A stretch of 64,000 bases of DNA, taken from assembly GCA_003669585.1 (NCBI GenBank), contig QWOQ01000005.1, positions 776,502-840,501 on the forward strand, written 5' to 3'. Under the pieces are notes generated by a model. The model searched no databases, had not been told where the DNA came from, and worked only from the letters and a program-made list of their open reading frames with translations. The translations under genes and the position numbers were made by a program. Origin of the DNA: Planctomycetota bacterium (lineage in GTDB: Bacteria > Planctomycetota > Planctomycetia > Pirellulales > UBA1268). Shown one piece after another: positions 58,471 to 64,000 of the stretch (position 1 is its first letter; the number at the start of each line of letters is the position of its first letter).

Positions 58471-59373
58471 TTATAACCAGAGATCTGTCACGACCACCCC
58501 TAAAAGGATCAAGCCAATCAGGGAGTTTGCATTAAAAAACGCAACATTGACAAGTAAGAGATTGTCCGGACGGACCAACCGATGCTCCCAGACCAAAAGT
58601 CCTCCACTCAAGAGAACCCCGGTGAAGTAGACATACCCCAGACCGGGAACGAACAGTGGAAGGACCGTAAGAAACAGCAGCATGACAACATGGTTGACTC
58701 GTGCGAGTTGCATGGCCCATTTTATTCCAATGGCAGCCGGAATGCTTCGAAGCCCATGCTCGCGATCAAATTCTGCGTCCTGACATGCGTAGAGAATGTC
58801 AAAACCAGACACCCACGCGATCACAATCAGGCCAATGAGTATCGCCGCAGCCAAGTCAAACGGATCCCGCTCCACGACTGCACCTCGCAGAGCAATCCAT
58901 GCTCCAATCGGCGCCACACCGAGCGAGCACCCCAACCAGTAATGCGACAGAGACGTGAATCTTTTTGAAAGGCTGTACCCCAACAAGATCACAAGCACGG
59001 GAAGTGAAAGCAGCAACGGCAGGCGGTTGGGAAGAAATATCAATGTTGCAGCAATAAAAAGAAGCGAAGAAACAACAACAAGCGTCACGGCCTCCCCAAC
59101 ACTTACCTGCCCGGTTGGCAAGTGTCGTGTTTCCGTTCGAGGATTGGCCGCATCAAAAGTACGATCAACAACGCGATTAAATGCCATGGCAGCCGTGCGA
59201 GCACTCACCATGCACAATACGATCCCTAACAAATCCTGGGGCAGTCTCTGGTTTCCCTCAGGAAGCCCCATGCGAATGGCGATCGCCGCACTGAGGAGAG
59301 CAAAGGGCAGGGCAAAAATTGTGTGACTAAACCGCACAAGTCCAAAATAGTTTTTAAGCGTTGCGATTTTCAC
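58471..59373 (-). CDS. mqnP: UbiA-type prenyltransferase of menaquinone synthesis (MqnP)
   Basis: 300 residues with about eight or nine membrane segments. The two Asp-rich motifs of UbiA enzymes are present: NRVVDRTFDAANPRTETR and DAEFDREHGLRSIP. It transfers the polyprenyl chain to the naphthoate ring in the inner membrane. The start overlaps the ubiX stop by four bases, so prenylation and decarboxylation-cofactor genes are coupled. Given the mqnE, ubiX and menG neighbours, MqnP is a better name than UbiA; the UbiD-like decarboxylase is not in the window. Confidence 0.9.
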   Translation of the reverse strand: MKIATLKNYFGLVRFSHTIFALPFALLSAAIAIRMGLPEGNQRLPQDLLGIVLCMVSARTAAMAFNRVVDRTFDAANPRTETRHLPTGQVSVGEAVTLVVVSSLLFIAATLIFLPNRLPLLLSLPVLVILLGYSLSKRFTSLSHYWLGCSLGVAPIGAWIALRGAVVERDPFDLAAAILIGLIVIAWVSGFDILYACQDAEFDREHGLRSIPAAIGIKWAMQLARVNHVVMLLFLTVLPLFVPGLGYVYFTGVLLSGGLLVWEHRLVRPDNLLLVNVAFFNANSLIGLILLGVVVTDLWL

Positions 59374-60002
59374 GAAACTGAACCCCAGCGTCGGATGAGA
59401 TCATTGGGGACAGACAGCTGATCACAGATTCGCGATACGACAAAATCGATAAGATCAGAAATTTCTTTTGCCCCGTGATACAGCCCCGGAGCCGCTGGAA
59501 GCACAACCGCTCCAGCTTCACCAATACGTTTCATGTTCTCCAACTGAGGTAGCGAAAGAGGAGTTTCTCGAGGAACCACCACCAGCAGACGCCGCTCCTT
59601 TAAATGAACTTCCGCTGCCCGGTGAATCAGATTCTGTCCCATCGAATGTGCAACAGCCGCAAGCGTGCTGCCACTACAGGGACAGATCACCATCGCACTG
59701 GTTTGGAAGGAACCACTCGCGATGGGTGCCATCAGATTTCGAACATTGTGAATATGAAGCGTATCCAGATATTTTTTCGAAAACTCGTTGCATTTGAGGT
59801 GCGTGTGTTTCAAATCGAGTAACACAGCAGGATCCGGATGTTCCAGATCAAACCGTACTCCAAGCTCCTCTTCGATGACCGCTTGTCCCGAAGGACTAAC
59901 CACCAAGTGTACCTCTCGTCCTGCTGCGAGCAGCACACTCAGAAGGCGAACGCCATACGCCGAGCCGCTGGCTCCGGTAATCGCAAGAACTATTGGAAGC
60001 AT
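59370..60002 (-). CDS. ubiX: Flavin prenyltransferase, UbiX family (MqnM role)
   Basis: UbiX makes the prenylated FMN cofactor used by UbiD-type decarboxylases. Motifs: AITGASGSAYGVRLL, APIASGSFQTSAMVICPCSGSTLA, MGQNLIHRAAEVHLKERR and LVVVPRETPLSLPQLENM. The 210 residues match the family. In the futalosine pathway this supports the decarboxylation step before methylation. The gene lies between menG (48 bases upstream) and mqnP (four-base overlap). Confidence 0.92.
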   Translation of the reverse strand: MLPIVLAITGASGSAYGVRLLSVLLAAGREVHLVVSPSGQAVIEEELGVRFDLEHPDPAVLLDLKHTHLKCNEFSKKYLDTLHIHNVRNLMAPIASGSFQTSAMVICPCSGSTLAAVAHSMGQNLIHRAAEVHLKERRLLVVVPRETPLSLPQLENMKRIGEAGAVVLPAAPGLYHGAKEISDLIDFVVSRICDQLSVPNDLIRRWGSVS

Positions 60003-60050
60003 ATGGAAAGTCCTTCAACAACAACTTATCCGTGAAACATTTCGAACCGT

Positions 60051-60842
60051 TCACTCCGTGGCACCGCGTTTAATACCAACATAGAGCGTCGCAATACCGA
60101 ACGTGAGTGGTCGCATCGATTCGATCTCGAGGCCAGCGGATCGAAAAAGCGACGCAAGCTTTTCTCCCGAAGGAAACTCCTCAACACTACGATTGAGATA
60201 GGCATACGCCGCAGACGTATTGCGGGCAAGCATCGCTCCACAATGCGGGAGAAGATTTCGAAAATACAAAAGATAGAGCGATCGAATGAAGCGATTGGAT
60301 GGAAGTGAAAACTCCAGAACTGCTACCCGTCCACCCATGCGGCAGACTCTCGCCATCTCGAAGACTCCTCGACGTGTGTCAACCATATTTCGAAGTCCGA
60401 ATGCCACGGTTACGGCATCAAATGATTCGTTCGAAAAGGGGAGCTGCATGGCATCGGCCTCAATAAATTTCACCCGTCCACTGACTCCCATACGTTTGTG
60501 AATGCCTTCGGTGAGCATCGGGCGACAGAAGTCCGCTCCGACAATCTGCATGTTCGACGTGGAATTCTTTGCAAACGCGATTGCAAGATCACCTGTTCCA
60601 GTGCACACATCTAACAGTGCACCACATTCTGGCAAGGGTACGCGCGACACGGTGACATGTCTCCACCAAACATCAATGCCACCTGAGAGCACTCGGTTCG
60701 TGAGATCGTAGCGCGGAGCAATTTCAGCAAACATTTTTTGAACCCGCGCACCACTTTTATCAACCGTTTCAAGAGAGTGGGCTTCGGGACAGGCATCACT
60801 AGAAGAATCTGCCGTGGAGTGTTGAGATAGAGGCATCGCCAT
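60051..60842 (-). CDS. menG: Demethylmenaquinone methyltransferase, UbiE/MenG type (MqnG role)
   Basis: Last step of menaquinone synthesis, methylating the ring at C2 using SAM. Visible motifs: VQKMFAEIAPRYDLTNRVLSGGID, ALLDVCTGTGDLAIAFA, VGADFCRPMLTEG, FDAVTVAFGLRNM and CRMGGRVAVLEFSLP. All are UbiE signatures. 263 residues is normal. It is the first gene of the operon on the minus strand and is divergent from comB, with about 50 bases between. Whether it also methylates ubiquinone cannot be read; planctomycetes use menaquinone. Confidence 0.93.
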   Translation of the reverse strand: MAMPLSQHSTADSSSDACPEAHSLETVDKSGARVQKMFAEIAPRYDLTNRVLSGGIDVWWRHVTVSRVPLPECGALLDVCTGTGDLAIAFAKNSTSNMQIVGADFCRPMLTEGIHKRMGVSGRVKFIEADAMQLPFSNESFDAVTVAFGLRNMVDTRRGVFEMARVCRMGGRVAVLEFSLPSNRFIRSLYLLYFRNLLPHCGAMLARNTSAAYAYLNRSVEEFPSGEKLASLFRSAGLEIESMRPLTFGIATLYVGIKRGATE

Positions 60843-60892
60843 CTCTCGTTAAAACTAGTCGGGGGAGTTGCGATCTTTATGAGAACAAACGT

Positions 60893-61663
60893 ATGTGGTG
60901 GTGCTGGAATCCCTTTCATCGTATGCCTGTTGGTGTCTCGGCGGGAGGGATCGCCGTTGTAATCGATGTTCTGCGAGCATCCACGACCATCGTTACGGCA
61001 CTTGAGCACGGTTCCAGCGGCATACGCACAACGACTTCAATCGACTCTGCAATTGTCGAAGCCAATCGTTGTCACCCGAGGGCATTGCTCGGCGGCGAAA
61101 GAGAAGGGGTGCTGATCGAGGGATTCGATTTAGGAAACTCGCCGAGTGAGTATTCAAGAATCGCTGTAGAAAACCGTTCAATTGTAATGACCACTACCAA
61201 CGGAACAGCAGCTCTTGACCACTGCCGGGAAAGTGCGGAAGTCTTTCTCGGTGCAATGATCAATCGACGAGCCGTGGCGAACACCGTCGAGCTATTGAGC
61301 CAGCGTATGGAACCTGTTGACGTGCATCTTGTCTGCGCCGGAACCGATGGCGAGCCTTCTGATGAGGATGAACTCACCGCTGGCGGAATTCTCGCAGCCT
61401 GGCTTTCACATACGGTGAATCACGATATCGGCGCCTTGTCACACACAGCTCGCCATGCATTGAAGAGGTTCAATGATCTATTCAGTTCTGACTCATCCCG
61501 TGAGATGGATCACTCTATTGAATCGGCATTTCGAATAACACTGGGAGGACAACGGCTGACACAACTGGGCTTTGAACGTGATATTCGATCTGCCAGCGCC
61601 ATCGACTCATCGACGCTTGCACCCCGCTGGGACCGCCAACGAAATTTGATCGTGGCTCGCTGA
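60893..61663 (+). CDS. comB: 2-phosphosulfolactate phosphatase family protein ComB
   Basis: ComB removes phosphate from 2-phosphosulfolactate to give sulfolactate, known from coenzyme M synthesis but also found in non-methanogens. Motifs: GIAVVIDVLRASTTIVTAL (Asp near residue 24), ARALLGGEREG-like segment read RALLGGEREGVLIEGFDLGNSP, and TTTNGTAALDHC. The residue count is about 256. The N-terminal start at 60893 is uncertain because GGGGGAG lies 25 bases upstream. No other sulfolactate gene is visible nearby. Function in this organism is open. Confidence 0.85.
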   Translation: MWWCWNPFHRMPVGVSAGGIAVVIDVLRASTTIVTALEHGSSGIRTTTSIDSAIVEANRCHPRALLGGEREGVLIEGFDLGNSPSEYSRIAVENRSIVMTTTNGTAALDHCRESAEVFLGAMINRRAVANTVELLSQRMEPVDVHLVCAGTDGEPSDEDELTAGGILAAWLSHTVNHDIGALSHTARHALKRFNDLFSSDSSREMDHSIESAFRITLGGQRLTQLGFERDIRSASAIDSSTLAPRWDRQRNLIVAR

Positions 61664-61879
61664 ACTTTCCTCTATTTATTTTTTTATTATTACGACTACC
61701 ACACACAACGAACGTCACCACATGTTCTACGAAACGTCTCTGCATATGACTCGAGTGGACTCTTTCCGAAGAGGATCATTAGACTTTCCTGATCGATGAA
61801 TTATCTCGCAGCGTTTCGTCTATTCTTAAGCTCTTAGCATTCCGCACACCACTTTTATTTTTAGGAATCTGTTTTCACC

Positions 61880-63511
61880 ATGCAAGCATCGAAAGACATG
61901 GAACGCATTGTTTCGTTAGCCAAACGTCGTGGGTTTATTTTTCAGTCGAGTGAAATCTATGGTGGTCTCAATGGTTTCTGGGACTACGGCCCCTTGGGCG
62001 TCGAACTCAAGCGCAACATCAAAGAGGCATGGTGGCGCGACATGGTCACCGGTCACGATGAATTGTCTATTCTTCGCGGTGCACCCTCGACCTACGAAAT
62101 GGCTGGACTCGACTGCACGATTATCATGCATCCACAGGTCTGGAAATGTTCTGGGCACTACGATCTTTTCCACGACTTTATGATCGATTGTCGAGAGTCA
62201 AAAAAACGCTATCGCCATGACCAGGTCAGGGGTCGTTGGGTCACCTATCAGGGAAAGCGTATTTTTGTCGGCACACAAGTTGAGGTTGCCCACGAAGAAG
62301 AGGATCTCCAGCATCGAGCCCTCAAGTTTTTTAATCTGCGGGCGAAGGACGCTGACAAACTGTCTTGGGAATTAGAGTTTGCGACCCTGTCACAACTTTC
62401 TGATTTTTCGGAAGTGCTCGGGCCGGATGCCAAGAGCCTCGGAACGCTAACGCCTCCGCGCGAGTTCAACCTTATGTTCAAGACCTATGTTGGGGCTTTA
62501 AGCGGAGAGGAGGGGGCGGCTTTTCTTCGACCCGAAACGGCACAAGGCATTTTTGTAAATTTCAAGAACGTTCTCGATTCCTCTCGCGTCGCCATTCCTT
62601 TTGGTATTGCACAGATCGGGAAAAGTTTTCGAAATGAAATCACTCCTCGCAATTTTACATTCCGCTCTCGCGAATTCGAGCAGATGGAAATCGAGTTCTT
62701 CTGTCATCCTGAGAAGTCTGCTGAATGGTATCGCTACTGGCGTGACAGGCGATTTCAGTGGTACCGCGACCTAGGACTCTCCGGTGAGCGACTGCGTTTA
62801 CGCGACCACGATCCTGAAGAGCTCAGCCACTATTCGACCGGCACAGCTGATATTGAATATGCGTTTCCGTTCCTGCCGGCCGGAGAGTTTGGTGAACTCG
62901 AGGGAATCGCCCATCGGGGGGACTTCGATCTTCGAAGCCACATGGAAGGAAAACTCGACCCTTCCACGCGGCCGTTGGCTGTGGAACTCAATGTGGACGG
63001 AAAACCAAAATACCGTGGTAGTGGAAAAGATCTTTCATACTTCGATGACCAAACCCGCCAGCGTTATGTTCCGCACGTCATTGAACCTTCAGCAGGTGCC
63101 GATCGGGCACTGCTCGCATTTCTGTGCGATGCCTATAGTGAAGATGAAGTTCCCGATGAAGACGGAAAACCACGCAGCCGAACCGTTTTGAAGCTTCATC
63201 CAAGACTTTCTCCGGTAAAGGCGGCTGTTCTTCCGTTGGTAAAAAAGGACGGGATGCCAGAAGTAGCGGTAGGACTCTATCGCAAACTCAAACCCCACAT
63301 GAGTGCCGTCTATGATGAAAAAGGTTCTGTGGGACGGCGCTATGCGCGTCAAGATGAAATAGGAACTCCTTGGTGTTTAACCATCGATGGACAAACACTC
63401 TTGGACAACACCGTCACTCTGCGAGATCGAGATTCACTGGAGCAGATTCGTCTTCCTGTGGATGCCTGTGTCGAAGAACTTCGTGATCGACTCTCTCTTC
63501 GAAATGTCTAA
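61880..63511 (+). CDS. glyQS: Glycyl-tRNA synthetase, single-chain (eukaryote-like) type
   Basis: Class II synthetase with both alpha and beta roles in one chain, the homodimeric type as opposed to the bacterial alpha2beta2 GlyQ/GlyS. The protein (543 residues) begins MQASKDMERIVSLAKRRGF and shows SSEIYGGLNGFWDYGPLGVEL, RPETAQGIFVNFKNV, FGIAQIGKSFRNEITPRNFTFR (motif 2) and GSVGRRYARQDEIGTPWCLTID near the C-terminal anticodon-binding domain. All support a functional enzyme. A 216-base gap separates it from comB; no glycine T-box was recognised. Confidence 0.96.
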   Translation: MQASKDMERIVSLAKRRGFIFQSSEIYGGLNGFWDYGPLGVELKRNIKEAWWRDMVTGHDELSILRGAPSTYEMAGLDCTIIMHPQVWKCSGHYDLFHDFMIDCRESKKRYRHDQVRGRWVTYQGKRIFVGTQVEVAHEEEDLQHRALKFFNLRAKDADKLSWELEFATLSQLSDFSEVLGPDAKSLGTLTPPREFNLMFKTYVGALSGEEGAAFLRPETAQGIFVNFKNVLDSSRVAIPFGIAQIGKSFRNEITPRNFTFRSREFEQMEIEFFCHPEKSAEWYRYWRDRRFQWYRDLGLSGERLRLRDHDPEELSHYSTGTADIEYAFPFLPAGEFGELEGIAHRGDFDLRSHMEGKLDPSTRPLAVELNVDGKPKYRGSGKDLSYFDDQTRQRYVPHVIEPSAGADRALLAFLCDAYSEDEVPDEDGKPRSRTVLKLHPRLSPVKAAVLPLVKKDGMPEVAVGLYRKLKPHMSAVYDEKGSVGRRYARQDEIGTPWCLTIDGQTLLDNTVTLRDRDSLEQIRLPVDACVEELRDRLSLRNV

Positions 63512-63541
63512 CGTTCTTTATCTTTCTGGAAACTTTCTACA

Positions 63542-64000
63542 GTGCGACCGGCCCTTGCCAGCGTGTGTTCTCTTGAATCCTCGCTGAACACAATTTTCGA
63601 GGACTACGCGGCCGGGCAGTGTAATGCGATTGACCTTTGGCTCGGTGCGCTGGAATGCCACCTCCAATCTCATTCGTTTGAGTCTGTACGCGACTCTACG
63701 CAACTTCATGGAATCGATCTTGTCGCGGCAAGTTTTCAAGGAGGGCTTCTGATCAGTCAAGGCGATGCCCGACGCGCGCATTGGGATCACTTCACAAAAC
63801 GCCTTTTACTTTTGAAATCGATTGGTGTGCCGATCCTCGTTGTGGCCGGTGATGCCCGCGGACCACTCCATGAATCCGATATTGCGCGTCTCGACGCGAG
63901 TCTCCGAGAGGCTGCTGCTCGTGCCTCCGACCATGGAATAAAAATAGCACTAGAATTCGACGCAACGTCGAGCTTTCCCAACAACCTGCAATCTGCCGCA
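63542..64000 (+). CDS. Sugar phosphate isomerase/epimerase-like protein, N-terminal part
   Basis: The reading frame starts with a GTG at 63542, after a stop at 63509-63511, and stays open to the window end (153 codons). It shows ITIM-barrel-like strands: NAIDLWLGALE, HGIDLVAASFQGGLL, GVPILVVAGDARGP and HGIKIALEFDA. The GALE/VALEFD pattern matches the superfamily of xylose isomerase-like proteins, with Glu at the position where the gene at 25205 has Lys. The start is uncertain because only a weak GGAAA lies upstream. It is probably a sugar isomerase-like protein; the C-terminal half is outside the window. Confidence 0.6.
   Translation, partial: MRPALASVCSLESSLNTIFEDYAAGQCNAIDLWLGALECHLQSHSFESVRDSTQLHGIDLVAASFQGGLLISQGDARRAHWDHFTKRLLLLKSIGVPILVVAGDARGPLHESDIARLDASLREAAARASDHGIKIALEFDATSSFPNNLQSAA

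Overview
This window looks like ordinary chromosome from a planctomycete. The diagnostic genes are a PSCyt1/PSCyt2/PSD1 cytochrome protein followed by a DUF1501 protein (50.4-54.9 kb), a DUF1559-type pilin-like protein (42.9 kb), a large secreted protein of the planctomycete beta-barrel type (27.5 kb), several small planctomycete-type proteins, and menaquinone synthesis by the futalosine route (57.2-60.8 kb). Base composition is close to even by eye. I cannot name a genus; the mix would fit the Pirellulales or Planctomycetales. I saw no rRNA, tRNA, CRISPR array, insertion sequence, phage or integrase gene.

Layout. 0-2.6 kb: the end of a carotenoid cluster (CrtI-type desaturase tail, acyltransferase, family 2 glycosyltransferase), resembling the staphyloxanthin-like C30 pathway. 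2.6-9.4 kb: purE-purK, Sua5/TsaC and a coupled small gene, an SDR epimerase, an MFS transporter and a secreted Gly/Tyr-rich protein. 9.8-19.3 kb: a secreted HEAT-repeat protein, a methyltransferase-like protein, leuC-leuD, a secreted propeller-like protein, a TPR-like protein, bioB and a DUF11 protein. 19.3-27.1 kb: M24 peptidase, PPK2 kinase, a UvrB/UvrC-motif protein, ArfB, a PQQ-type propeller, a sugar isomerase-like protein and a TraB/Tiki protein. 27.5-33.5 kb: the beta-barrel protein, a hotdog thioesterase and a 1158-residue FAAL-ACP-oxoamine synthase fusion. 34-38 kb: ribE-rsmA, enolase and small proteins. 38.2-42.6 kb: a histidine kinase, an AAA+ ATPase and a VWA protein in one orientation. 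42.9-57.2 kb: pilin-like protein, nadD, priA, a haem-motif histidine kinase, rnhA, the PSD1/DUF1501 pair and recG. 57.2-64 kb: the menaquinone operon (menG, ubiX, mqnP, mqnE), comB, glycyl-tRNA synthetase and the start of a second isomerase-like gene.

How the genes work together. Clear functional groups are carotenoid tailoring, purine synthesis (purEK), leucine synthesis (leuCD), late menaquinone synthesis, and the PSD1/DUF1501 pair. Several junctions share a 4-base overlap (1431, 5730, 35341, 59370), which suggests translational coupling.

The most interesting object is the FAAL-ACP-alpha-oxoamine synthase fusion. It carries in one chain the three activities that act as separate proteins in bacterial sphingolipid synthesis (fatty acid activation, ACP loading, condensation with an amino acid). 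Its product is not predictable from the sequence. Next are the kinase/AAA+/VWA group, whose AAA+ protein has altered Walker motifs, and a sugar isomerase-like protein with Lys where the family normally has a metal-binding Glu. I did not find a convincing new defence or mobile system.
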